From NCBI GenBank assembly GCA_020055645.1, contig CM034547.1, positions 31,992,513-32,056,512 on the forward strand: a DNA stretch of 64,000 nucleotides. The letters run 5' to 3'. The DNA comes from Tomocerus qinae. Its lineage: Eukaryota; Arthropoda; Collembola; Entomobryomorpha; Tomoceridae. Made by a program: the position numbers and the translations under genes. Below, piece after piece: positions 42,461-55,000 of this stretch (positions are counted from its first letter, which is position 1; each line of letters opens with the position of its first letter). The notes under the pieces were generated by a model, which saw nothing but the letters and a program-made list of their open reading frames with translations, was not told where the DNA came from and ran no database searches.

Positions 42461-44121
42461 GTTTACTATGACTAACTAAGGCCCGTATCACGATATTTAA
42501 ATCGAGTCCTGGGTGAATTTAGTAATAAGATAGGATTAAAATTGGGTTACCCCTATCATTAATGATTACACAAAGAGATATACCAATTAATCAAAGTCTC
42601 GTTTAAAATGCGTAAATATTTTTATTCATGGCTTTGCAATTCTTTTTGCTGCAACAGCTACTTTGCCCAAAGGCTCTTTGAGAAGCCTAGTTAAACGGCC
42701 ACGAATAGTTAGTCCAATTGAAAATAAAATCAGTGTAAAAAATAGTTTTCAATAGTATGAGAGTATGAGTGTATAAGAGGTAAAGGTACTTAGATGAGTA
42801 TAAGGGTGAATAGAAGTGGCGATATAGGCTGATAATTAATTACCTACGACAAAGTGTGAATGATTAACAAGAAATCTGAACTTGTCAAGAAGCAGTGTAA
42901 ATCATTACTGAATCCTTTCTCTAAATATTTGGTTGTGAATAAAAGATTGCAACTTGTTTGCCTTCCTCGTGGGCTAAAATTGTTAACGAGTCTATCTACG
43001 CTATATTCATGCATGGATACTGACAAAAGAGAGACAATTAAGTACGCGAAGGCCGCATAAACAGTGGCAGATATTGGCAAGCTATTGCATCAAGGAATCC
43101 ATCTAAAACCTTGGTATCATTGTCAGCTGTAGTTAGAAAGTCTTTCAAATACTTTATAATTTAGCGAACCCAATATACAAATACAAGTACAATTAAAATA
43201 TTCGCTACGTTTTGATCCAAATGGCTACTGTTCGCCACTTGGATCAAAAGTTCTATATATTGTATACTTTCAACCTAAATCCAGATTTAGCAACGAAAAG
43301 GCAGGCAATTTTTTCCTAGTTCATATAAATCAAAACTGGCATGAACACATAAAAGATAGATTTAGTGCTTACATCTACGCAATGTGACAGGTAAATAGGT
43401 CAGTAATTTTAATCTTAAATTATTTTTGCACATTATACTATGTCGCATGTTTTTCATCGGGTACTCAGTGGTACCTTACCGTTAGCAATCAATTGGGATT
43501 CCAATTATATCTAACTATAGACTTTAATAGCAAGATCGGTCACGGATGAGCACCCAGATAATTTTAATGCAGTTTACACGAAGTGATGCTTGGCAATATG
43601 GTAATTCTATAGTACAGATAATTTACATTATTTTATCTCACAAAAAGGCACATAAAGAACAGTGCTTATTCAGCATGAATTGGAAAGTTAATTAGTAGCA
43701 GAAGTAGAATACCTACAGTTGAATTTAGTTTAGGGATCACTTTCATAGGTAGGTGAATTAGTATTTGGGTTAGAATGAGAACAGATTTCTACCTGGAAGT
43801 AAGTGATAATGTGAGATTGTACTGTTAGACATCTACTATTGATTAAATTAGGGTGTGTGATTTATTTTCGCTAAGCTTAGATTTTTGACCTACTTATAAT
43901 GCAAATATGTCGTCATCAACAAAGTTTCATATGTTGATACAGCAAAATCGGGTATTTACTTTTCATTATAGCTTACGATATTTAATGCACAATATAGACA
44001 TAGCATCGGCTTTGAATGAAAATTGTAATTATTATTTTATTTCAATAGGATTAACAAGCTAGACACTCATGGGTTGAAACTAAACTGAAGCAGTAAGGAA
44101 ATATTTACTTTATATCCCCGC
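42461..44121. other. Gene-poor stretch with one small hairpin
   Basis: Overlapping frames on both strands at 42844-43080 (78 codons minus, 66 codons plus) show no family. The hairpin at 43210-43249 is listed separately. Confidence 0.5.
43210..43249. repeat. Short inverted repeat (hairpin)
   Basis: Sixteen-base arms TTTTGATCCAAATGGC and GCCACTTGGATCAAAA with one mismatch around an 8-base loop. Confidence 0.75.
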
Positions 44122-44418
44122 CTACTTATACGGAACTATGTTCAGTTTACGTAATGCAACAGTAATAATGTAGGCATTAGGCCCCATAGGAATTGCATTC
44201 CCTGACCAACTTGTGCACTTGCTACAAGTACCCGAATCTTCTGAAAATTTAACACATTGCGGAATAGTGTCACAGATATTGTTGACATTGGTACTATATA
44301 TTACATAACTAGTTGCAGGTGGAGTTGATGCAACCAAATGCTTCTGCAGCAGTGCAGTAATATCTCTGTGCTCAACATATTTTACGAACTGAACGTAGCT
44401 TGGCCGTCTGCCGAACAC
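44122..44418 (-). CDS. Weak candidate exon, cysteine-containing unknown product
   Basis: A 98-codon minus frame. It opens near an acceptor-like GTGTTCGGCAG with a branch-point-like CTAAT about 20 bases before it. The C-terminal half has CDTIPQCVKFSEDSGTCSKC and then TSWSGNAIPMGPNAYIITVAL, a residue mix more protein-like than its neighbours. Upstream on the same strand a second frame reads YLREFYTFLCDHLAVVCINF before GAG|GTAAGT, but the gap between them (33 bases) is too short for a normal intron and the phases do not fit. It could be a decayed mobile-element gene. No family recognised. Confidence 0.25.
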   Translation of the reverse strand: MFGRRPSYVQFVKYVEHRDITALLQKHLVASTPPATSYVIYSTNVNNICDTIPQCVKFSEDSGTCSKCTSWSGNAIPMGPNAYIITVALRKLNIVPYK

Positions 44419-45097
44419 TTACAATTAGTCGCTTACTTACCTCCAGCAATGGAATATCAAAATTAATACATACAACTGCCAAATGATCACACAGGAAGGT
44501 ATAGAATTCTCTCAGGTACTTTTCATAGATGTTGTTTACCTTTAGAATCACATGTAGAAGGAGATTAGTTTATCATATGCCAGTAGTAATTGCATCGATG
44601 TAGATGTTTACATTGCAATTGCAAATAAATATTTATTCACCCATGTACTAATTTAACATTGACACAATAAAATCACTACCTGATCACAATGCGAGTTGCT
44701 CTTGAAGTATAGGTATAGCAAGTTGATTTCCTTAACGTCCTATGATACAATCGCATAATTTGTTTGCAATTTCTTACTTGGACTTCAGTGTCTTTAAACT
44801 TATGGCTACTGCTTTGTAACTTAAATTGCAATTACTAACACATTGTGTACTGTTTACACTCCTGTCAAGTCAATATTTGATTAAACATATACATACAATG
44901 AAAATAGCTCATGATCATCTATTACAAATGTTTACACATTACAGCACATTGACATATCTTATATCTTTACTCCTCTTAAATATAAAAGGTTTTGCTAAAT
45001 GTGTTACAGCCACTGTACTATGGGTTAAAGAACATAAAAAAATCAGTGACAAAGCTCCAAGCAATCATATTTGTGAATCGAAAAAATTACCAGTAGG

Positions 45098-45295
45098 TTA
45101 AGGTCCGCAAAATTTAGCTACTCCCTGATCAACCATTTCCATCGGTCTGTCGACGGTGGGGGACAAATTCGTCGGTGACCGGGGACATCCTTCTTCCTTA
45201 ATCCCCTGTCGGTATCCAACAAAATTGGATAAAAAGTGGTCGGCAGCTGGCAACTTCTCTACTCTCCCACAAACCGATAGCCGACAATACTTCAG
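45098..45295 (-). other. CpG-rich island with a 65-codon open frame
   Basis: Markedly richer in G, C and CpG than its surroundings. It contains two related 16-base words, GTCGACGGTGGGGGAC (45149) and GTCGGTGACCGGGGAC (45171), and further GTCGG/CCGAC words in both orientations. The minus strand is open from stop to stop across the whole island, but has no ATG until near its end. Probably a fragment of a mobile element. Confidence 0.5.
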
Positions 45296-46888
45296 TTAAT
45301 ACGAAAGGGTACAACGGAAATGAAATGATTTCTATGCATATAAATTAACCTACCTAGCATTTAAATTATTAATAATCATGGAATTTCAGTAATTTCTTTT
45401 GCTTTCTTTAAAAGAAAAATCATGGGAAATTTTCCATGAATTTAGCAAGAGTGGGTTGTGAGTTGCGGAGCCGTGAGTCATAGTGCTAATAAAGTGATAC
45501 AAATTTCAATTCTCTTTAACTAAATAATGTAAATACATATAATTTACTATCGCAGTGTGTATTGTCTATGAACATGGATACAATACTGGCAAAGTACATA
45601 CCCATAATAGTTTAGGCATAATATGTTAGTATTTACTATAGGAGTCATTTTCAAAGGTTTGTTATAATCTGTATGATCAGTAGCTTATAAGTACAAGAAA
45701 TGTAATTAGGTTTACCTCGTAAGTAATGAGATATACTCACTACAACTAGCCCTGCTTATGTAACAATAGAGCAGGTGCACTTTTAGCATTAGCAGCATGG
45801 AGATGCCACATTCACAGTATGCATACGTATGGGGAGTGTGTTTGTGGTAATCTCTTCTCAGAGGCATTGGCCGTGAATAACACGTGTTGGTAGATACACT
45901 AGCACTATGTCTTGCTGTCAGATGTAACTAATTTCCGATTCTAAAGTGGTAATAGGTATACCATGTAGACGTTTGTCTATGCATCATGAATGTAAAGCAA
46001 CAATGCCTTGTTACTGAATACATTTTACTAATTGGCAATGCAAATAAATGATATCTTATTGCTTATCAATAACTATGAAAATATTTTACAATGATTGAGA
46101 ATTAAGTCCAAGTTCATCTTATCGTCAGAATTTTATTACTTCCTGAAATAGAAAATTGTATGAACAAACTGATCGGTTGTAATTGTACTAATAGGTTTTC
46201 ACGGTCTTGCCCTAAATTGTTTAGACATAAACAGCAACAATTGTTTACATTCCGCATTAGAAAATGCCAACGTTGGCTTTACATTCTTATGCTAAAAATA
46301 ATTTTATTATTCCTTCTACCTTAACACAAATACAAGTTTAGTGTCCAAGTAATGTCATCAAAAATATGTCAATTTATAACTTGCATGTACATACATGTGT
46401 AATGTCTGTTCCTATATTGGCTTATACCCTTTAGGCACAAATGTATAGATGATAAGTATTTATAGCAAACCAAGACAATACATAACTGTTAATTTTATGT
46501 AACATTACACGTGTATCTGTGTCAAAGGTATTACATATGAATACCAGTAGACTTACCCCAACCCATGCATATTTGGTAATATCTTATAATATTGATAGGT
46601 CTAACTTAATTGCAATTTATTATGTCATTTCGATTTCCAATAGAGTCAGGATGACCAAACGAAACAAATGTCCATTAAGTGTTTTCCATCGTGGCACTTG
46701 AAAATGTGTAATAAGTGGTCGGAGCTCTTAATTAATATTCTGATTATGACTGTAGAGTTAACTTGGTTAAAAGGTATTGTGTCAAGGGAATGGATAGCAC
46801 GTAGGAAAAATGATTATGCACATCAGCGCCAATGTTTACAAGATAAACGATTTAAATTAAACAGTGATATTAAAATACTAGTTGAATC

Positions 46889-46909
46889 CTAGCACACAAA
46901 GTGTGCTAG
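46889..46909. repeat. Perfect 9-bp hairpin
   Basis: CTAGCACAC, loop AAA, GTGTGCTAG. Its left arm contains the TAG that ends the 74-codon plus frame. Confidence 0.8.
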
Positions 46910-46993
46910 AAAATGTTGCAATCAGTAAATTTCTAGCGACTGCGCATTGGCCCGAATTTCATAGACCGTTGATTGGACTCAGTAGTCTAGGCT

Positions 46994-47045
46994 TTGCTCA
47001 TTAATTACAAAATATTACCCTTGCTCATTAGTTACAAAATATTAC
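46994..47045. repeat. Two-copy tandem duplication, 27-base period
   Basis: Two 25-base copies starting TTGCTCATTA at 46994 and 47021, differing at one base (A/G) and separated by CC. The low divergence suggests a recent slippage duplication. Confidence 0.9.
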
Positions 47046-48689
47046 GGACATAGATACAAACATTTATTCAAGAATAGTGAAAGAATCCCATGCGCATGCC
47101 CCAGTTTATGTTTATGTAGAGTAAAGATAGTGAATAGGATAGGAATATAGGTACCTACTAGAGTTGTGTGGACTGAAAATAGAGAATTGCAAATGAGATA
47201 ACAATCACAAAAAAGTCGTGATATTTTTAGTTCATAAAGATGTTTTCTCTCTTCTTTCAGTTTTTGGGGTAATTATCTAATAATATGCTTCTAGTACAGG
47301 AACATGATTGTCAGAACCTAGATAAAGAGACACAGACAGCTTACATAAGATAAGAAGAGGAAAGATTACAAATTCCATTTTTTGCATAGGCACTACAGCC
47401 AAATCTTCACAAACATAAATGAATACCTTGCAGTGGTAACCCAAACACAGCAAAACCTGTTTGCAAAGGTCGACTGCTTTGTGGCACGTCTAGTGCAGAG
47501 CCAACGCGTGAGCTTAATGCACCTGACCTGATATGAAATGAGTGGTTTATGCATACGTTGTGATCAAAGAGGCGTAAAAAACGAAAGTGATAAGGAGTTA
47601 CCTAGTAAGATGTGTGCGGCTGTGAGTGTCTAGTCATATAAGGATACAGATAAACAAAATGCACAATAATCCTTACAGTCTTCTATGTAAACTCTAATAA
47701 ATGTGTCATAGCCATGTGTGTTGTCCTCTAGAGACGCTAACCAAGAATATTTACTAAAAAGTCACACGAAAGCACTCGAGTTTGAAATAAGGGTCAAGTT
47801 TGACCATTTGAATCGGAAAATATATTCACTGTTATATAATCACCTAAAGATAAGTAATATACACGTCTCTACCTTAAACAACATTTAGTTTGGTTTATCA
47901 TTAAGATTTTCTTGATATTTTAACTTTTGGTTTTTATGGAGCGAAAAGGGAATGTCATGATGAAAATAATCTATGCTAATGGAATAACGGCTTATCACCT
48001 AATGCCATTCCTGTTTTTAACACAACAGAGTTGTTTTCTGTATACATCGTAAATAGATAGGTAGCTGTATTTTCTTATTGGCCATTTAGATAGGCTGAAA
48101 ACAAACACTGATACATTATTCAGCTACCTCACTGCCATGGAAGTCATTGACTAAAAGACACATCTGTATACCTAAATGCTTACATTATTAATGCTACTAT
48201 CTATACTTACATATGCTTTCGCATTGGCAAAAGATGCTTGCTGATGTTGAGATTGGATCTATCTCTGTATATGTTCCACTAAAAGATCTTGTGATGTCTC
48301 ATTCATACTATTCATAACATACGTAAGTTATATCTAGGCCCACGTTATATAATGTTAATAGTACCTAAGCAGTGCGAGCACAAATGCCGTATTGCTATTA
48401 TATTGTTATACAACTGTAGGATCGTTTACACCAACCTGTTAATGCCATTACAGCTTAATGTTGGCCATTAGATACTTTGTATTGGATATCAGACAATGCA
48501 TAATTAAAGTCCTTTAGAATATCCAATGCCTGAAATGTAGCCAAGTCAATTACATTCACAGACCCAGCACTCAAACGTTTGCATTTGAAATGAAGAAGGC
48601 TACCAAGACGCACAAGTACCGGTGAGTTGCTTAACATCAGCATCTTTATTAGCAGAGTGCAAGGTGCAAGGATATTCAAAATGCGCAAA

Positions 48690-48942
48690 AGGATCTTCGG
48701 AAATATCCTGCCAGTGCTATTTACCGTTATCTGTGAGTAATGTTAATTGTGGATGGTGATTATTCTTGTTTTCAAATTTTGTTGTGTAGTTTTGAATCTA
48801 AAGTGCTAATAAAATATTAGAGTGTTAGTGACCTGGCTTTTATGTTTATCTGTAAGCAAGTGTCATTCGCCTGGTAGTATCAACGAGTGGCATTAGGAGC
48901 AAGAACGTAAAATAAAAAGTTTCTACCAGTGTGTGAGTTAAA
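48690..48942 (+). promoter_or_regulatory. Presumed 5' UTR and promoter-proximal region of GBA
   Basis: The 250 bases ahead of the start codon are AT-rich with no clear TATA box that I would defend. An in-frame TGA at 48934 ends any upstream reading in the GBA frame. CCAGTGTG at about 48927 only partly fits the arthropod initiator. The transcription start cannot be fixed from sequence, and further 5' non-coding exons are possible. Confidence 0.3.
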
Positions 48943-49003
48943 ATGTTTAAAATCAATAATAGGATACAAACATTAGGTCTTCTATTCGCCTTAATAAATT
49001 GCG
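48943..49003 (+). CDS. GBA: GBA exon 1: signal peptide
   Basis: Twenty codons plus one base, ending at the donor G|GTAAGC (phase 1). The peptide starts MFKINNR and continues with the hydrophobic stretch LGLLFALINC. Joined to exon 2 it reads NC-V-TGALNPQ, a typical secretory signal with a plausible cleavage site after VTGA. An in-frame TGA at 48934-48936 makes this ATG the first usable start, and TTAAAATG is an acceptable arthropod start context. The exon has no homology of its own; support comes from phase match, donor quality and the signal-peptide character. Confidence 0.75.
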
Positions 49004-52000
49004 GTAAGCTTTTAATTTCATTTTCAAGCTTCTAGCCTTTCTAAATGGGAAAAAGTGCGAGATTCTAGTCGTGAGAATTTAAGTAGGTATAGCCTAAGAA
49101 ATAGCACATTAGTATAGGTAAGTTAGGTAAGCGCCAATCGCCGGGTGCTGATTGTAGTATTGCTAACTTGTGTTTATTGTGAAATTAATACTATCCACGA
49201 ACTGAAAGTTTCTGAGACATTGTCTTCTTATTAGCAGTACTATTGTCTCACAATCAGGAGATATAACAAAGTAATCTAACAATAAAAAGCCGAACTTATT
49301 GTTCGGTATATAGTAGATGCCTAGGTAAGTAGAATTGCTTCCACAGCAAGTTCCATAGGTTTTGCAATTCTTAATAATAACGGTAGCACTATAAGAACAG
49401 TGCCTGGTGAGCTGTTTTGTATATATAGGTTAGGAAGGTGTTAGAAAGTGTTTATTTACTCAGTTTGAATTTGAGTCACGTTTTTGAGCTTTATAAAGGT
49501 TTAAAACATTGGCTGAACTTTTCAAAGTGAAACTGCGACAAACTCCCATTAAATACCATTAACTTTGCCAATTCCCATTTCTTTGTAAAGAAGGAGATGT
49601 TCCCTTCTTTCTGTGGTGTGGTCCTGCATTGTAGTGGAGCTGTAAGTAGGTAGGAACAATGAAGAACAGATAGCTTCTCCCCGTCTAAAATTGTTTCAAG
49701 TTAAGACGGGAACAAGAGACGGATTAATTGTATTTGTGACGCATTTGAGAATAAGTAATAGGATATAGTATAAATAGTATATACCTATCTAATGTATTCC
49801 TAACTTTATTTGTGTAGGCGTGGGAGTAGGGACGACCACATCCTATTCTAGACTAAATCTATAATATTTAAACACTGTATTTTATATAGGTACGTATACG
49901 CATTATTCTATACTTAGTAGAGGCAAAACTTCTGCTATGCTGGAGTATAATAAAGCAGAACATGTATTACAGATATTGCTTCAAAATGTCTGTCTGTTAA
50001 CTGTATATTACTGATGATGAGTCTCATGAAATTCAGTTGTGAATAGGTGATAAGTATTGTGTAGTGGCTACTTATTCTGCTACTCAACTATGATCACTTT
50101 AACCAAACCACTATATAGTAGCATCATTACCATTAATAGTAGCACCCAAATATTACCTATATACCTATACCTATCCACTCTTGACGATGAAAATTGAAAA
50201 TTAATTAATATAGCAATGGTACTTGAAATGCTGCGATACAATAGACCAAGTCGAAGCAAATTAGCAAACTCTCAGCTCACAATAAAATTACATTACCTGC
50301 TAAGTTCCTTGCTAAGTTAAAACGAAATAAATCAGTCCAAGGTCAGTAAAATCATTAACGTAGTGCATTAGGATGCAAATAATGAACTTCAAATACCAAT
50401 GCCATGAATACGCTTCTATGAGCAAAGAATTACATTTCCAAATCGAAAATGCAGAGGTTTTTGCTAGGAGTAATAAGTTTGAAAATAATATGTTAGAAGA
50501 TCAATGATGTAGGGGACTCAGGCACTACACGAAGGTTATTAGAAATTTTAATACCGTAGGAATACCTTATAGATAATAGTGAACCGCATTATTATTAGTC
50601 CCCATTCCCTATGCACTCCTATGAACGCATACAGATACGTAGGTGTATGTCAGGTATTATAATATGTTGTATAGTACCTGATATAAACAAGTTTATACTA
50701 TTTAAAAATTCATAAATTTTGTCCATAAGAGGGGAGAACTGCTGTACTTGTCTCAAAAATTGTTTAAAATCTGTTCCTCGATATTAACCATAAATAGTAT
50801 TCAGCAGCTCAGCAGTTACTTTTTGGCAAATATCTTAGTGGTCAATGTTATTATTATCAGTTAAAGAATACTGAAGAGATAGCAAAAGAAATCGGAAATA
50901 ATTACTCTAGAAAGCCATGCATGTCCAATAGAAGTAGTAGTATCACGACCTTGAATTGTTAGTAGCCTCAGAGGTCTGATGGCCGAGTCTGACTAAATGA
51001 AAGTCTAGGCGAACTTCCTGGGGCAAATAGTGTTGGACATAAGAAGAATCCAGAAAACTAGATCGTATTTCACCATATATAAAACTTCCAATGCACACAC
51101 TGTTCGTTTACATAAGTGAAAGAAGATCTCTTGTTTTGTTTGCTGGAGAGGGAAAGACGATATGACAGAAAAGAGTGACGTAGGCCAAGGAAAAGTAAAC
51201 TAGGTTCGTCGTACATTTAGAACATGTATTTATACTTATGTTGTAGGAGTAGTGGCTATACGAATAAGGATGTTCGGTATAATAACCTTTGGAACTGGGT
51301 ATTAGGTACTAGAGATACTAGGAGTGATCGAGTTGGCTTTGTTCGACTTGTCATGTCTATCTGTATGTGTACAATTCTGGGCAGCTTACCTTGAGAGCTG
51401 GTAGATCAAGAGAAAGGAAATATTCTTTAAGGCTGTAAGCAAGGAAGAGGGGTATGTGGCCTAGTGCGAGCGTCGAGTAAAGAGAGTAAATATCGTGGAC
51501 AAAGAATAGTAAAGACAAAGTGAGTAAAGTAAGGTCGGTGGCTGGAGAAGTAGTTAGCGGAAAGTGTCTCGATGTGTTTGGAAATCGATTGAGAATGCTG
51601 AGAGAATTGAGATTTTGATTATACGACAGTTACGGGAGCACTAAATCCCCAAGAAGGACTCGGAGACCAGGAGCCAGATCGGCCTTGCATACCACGGAAT
51701 TTCGGGAAAGGGAGTATCGTCTGCGTGTGTAACTCGACGTACTGTGACTCGACGAAAATCCAAATTCCCTCGCAGTTTCCGCCTTTCTCCTCCGCTGATG
51801 AACAGTACAACCGAGGACTGATCCACATCTACACTTCCACAAAAACCGGTTCACGTCTTCATAAATCCACTGCACACTTCAACAGGATCCGAGGAGCCGA
51901 TGTTGGCCACTTCCCTCAAGACTCTGATGGTCAGACGCTCGATGATCGCTATCGCTCCACAAGACAACTCCCAAATAGAAACCCAAGATTTTTTATGGAA

Positions 52001-55000
52001 TTTTTCGATAAACGTACGTTTTACGATTTACTTACCTATAAATTCCGTTTATGGCTCTATGCGATGAAAACTTCTTATCCCATCAGCTTCACTTATCTCT
52101 TTCAAAATATTTAATGTTCTTAACTGTCTGCCAATTATTTTTGGTAAAAAAGTTAAAATGCGAGGGATTTTCAAAGGTAAAATTAACAACTGAGTGGGAA
52201 AATAAGGCCCGTTTAAAAATCCATTTTCACAATTGCAATAAATACGTTTTCCGACATCTATCAGTTTTATCAAGAAGATTGAAAAGTATTTGGGGATTTT
52301 GGAGATTTTCCTTTATAACCATTTGTTTTCCTACAGAACAGATTTCATACATGAATTCTCCTGTTGTTCTTTTCTTTTGTTCCCCCATTTCATGTCCAGT
52401 CCATCTGTTTGCTATCGATAACTCCGTAATCTATCTATTCGATCCAGGAGCTTTCAGCAGAAGGTAGAGGAAGAGGGTGACTTGACTTGGTTTAACAACA
52501 GTTGAAATATTTACGCAGTGACAATAAGACATCTGAGCTGATACGCATTACTTTACGACACTCTCCCTTGCCTTGGTTTTCCTACATGAATTTTCCAGCA
52601 AATGTGATCTTGCATGTAGCACTACATGACTTTTTTGACGGAAATACTGTTGGATAGAACATACGTGTACAAGATAACTCTTACTCACAATCAGCTTTTA
52701 AACAAAGGGAGTCATCCTTTCCTTTATTTGGCCTTCGCGCTCCTTTGTCTTTTGAAAGTTTTATTTTTTATCTTGGGTTTTCCGTTTTCACTCGGGGTCT
52801 TGCTTGCTTTTCATCCTCTCATCTCTTTCCTATCTTGTTCTGTCCTCGTCCTGCTTACTTTGTCCCCTACCAAATGTCAGCAGCTCATAAATATCAGTCC
52901 ACTATAAGTAATTTACAGCAAACAGTCAACAGTTCTTGTAGAACGAGCACCCTAAACGCTAAAGTTTCACCCATTCTTCTACACAATGTTTTGTCTTTAA
53001 CCCCTAGGGTGAGTTTTGTTGACGTCACATATCTTCTACTTTCACTCTCAAGCTTTTCACCTTCTTTCTATTTACTGAAACCACTGCCCATCAAAGAAAA
53101 ATGGCAAAAAACATTTACCTACTCTTACTACTATTTGTACTACAATTTTTACAATCTTACTATAAAAATTCAATACTATGAGACGACTTGTCTCTTGTAG
53201 TTCTGTTTAACAACCTATTCTATATTACAGTTTGAACTTGTAACATTACAGAAAAAAGCTCTTTGAAGGTTTTTTTCTATCCGCAAGGGATTTCAATCAT
53301 CATTCCAAAATTCCAAACCTATATCAGTCCTTTCAAGTATTTACGTCATCTACGAAATACGAGGGTCTCAATATTTCGTAAATGGACCGAGGATTCTTTG
53401 TCTTAGTGGTACAATTGCATCAGTCGCGTTTAGTAACAAAGCTACTACTTGAATCAAATCAAATTTTTTTGATACAATACTAAATGACCATTTTCGAAAA
53501 TTTGGAACTAAACTTCTCATAAATCATGTTCATGTTAACATTGTGGAGAGAAATATATTTTTCGAACATTTTGTTTGAAAACCTAAGTAGAAACCGTTAT
53601 ATATGCAACGTTCTTCATGCGAAGCCTTTTTGCTTTTCTTAAATCGATGATGGGTTTGCTTTTGGAACGATGATAATAATCATGATAAGTTGAAACCATT
53701 TTATTATACCAGCCTGCTACAGGTTCCTGTGTCTGCAACCTAAAGTACCTAATTTTGTTCTTTATCATAAAAAGGGTTTCAAATGGTAAAAATTGCCCAG
53801 ACCATTTTGATAAGCAGTGAATAATTGAGTGCGTGTCAAAAACATGTACGTTATTCTATTTCATCCCTCAATCAATGTGTATCTTATTATAAAATTTTGC
53901 TTTGATCTTTAGCCCTGGATTTTACGGATTCTGTAACTTCGTCTTCTATTCCCTCTGCCAATGAACTCAACCTCTTTAATTATGGTAAGAATCTGAATGT
54001 CCTAGAGGCGTAGTATGTAAATGTACTACCAAGGTATGTACGTTCTTCCTTCGTCTATCCATTCTTGTTTTCTCTATCACATTTTAAGTAGTTTTTAATA
54101 TTACTTAGAATCATGATGAATTCTCATAATGAATGAGAATTTAATCCACGAAATTTTTATTGTGTTCGTAATAGTAAACAATTAGGTAAATAAAAACTGG
54201 CAAATGAAATGCATGCATTTGGGTAGAGAAAGGTTTATTGTCAATCTGCTTTTACCTGTAAATGAGTATTTATGGGGGATTGATGCCTTGTGTTGTGTGT
54301 GAGACTGTGTTGTGGTTGAATGAATGCTGAAGTCCATTAAACTTCATTTTGAGTTAGGTTGATCGTGAGTTGAGGTTGAGTTGAGCTTCAAGAGACTTGT
54401 GAAAACTAGACGTGATTCCCTTCAACTTGATTTATTACTGTAACTAAATAACCGAAGGAGGGAGCAGTGCATTGCGTTGGCTTTAGCTCCCAGTGAAAGT
54501 GTTGTTGTAGTTTTGTACTTTGTTAGCACTGGAGAAAGACTCTTTTGTATTCCCTTTCATTGCAATGCAATCCACTGCTCCTATGCCATTTCTATATGTA
54601 TTCAGTAGTAGTAAAAGCTCATATACTGCAGACCAACTCTCAATAGTCAGTTTCCCCTCTCTCTGACTCTCCTATGCCTATTATTGTACTGTTGTCCATT
54701 CCGTTGTGTCTGATGTGAATGTGATGTCCAATTCCGTGTCCGGAATGCACGCGAACCTAAACTGGCAAAGAAACAACATACATATATCTACCTTGTTCCA
54801 TTTCCTTTCCCTGTTAAACTTTCCCTTGTTATGTTTTATGTACATTTTGGTCTTGATCCTGTCCTATCCTATTTTCCTCTTTTATCCCTCCCATATTGTT
54901 AAAATGTTTGTCCGACTTCTCAGAAATCTACAATACTTAACAAAACAAAGCTTTCAACATTATTAGCCAAGTTGATCGAATACAATTTGTTCCATTGACT

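Larger units (their letters stand above)
45296..48689. other. Stretch upstream of GBA, no gene recognised
   Basis: Contains frames at 46519-46892 (+, two overlapping, 60 and 74 codons) and 48455-48688 (minus, 77 codons, opening with TTG and not ATG). None is recognised. The tandem duplication and the hairpin here are listed separately. Confidence 0.5.

Noticed and set aside
48455..48688. Minus frame that begins like a signal peptide, divergent from GBA
   Set aside because: It starts with TTG and not ATG, and a acceptor-like CATTTCAG falls inside it; there is no family match.
51630..51875. Three overlapping minus frames (61-81 codons) opposite GBA exon 2
   Set aside because: They are antisense shadows of the conserved + strand exon.
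52051..53200. Long hydrophobic plus frames (138, 93 and 151 codons)
   Set aside because: They lie in GBA intron 2 in pyrimidine-rich DNA, overlap one another in different frames, and their F/L/S richness follows from composition.
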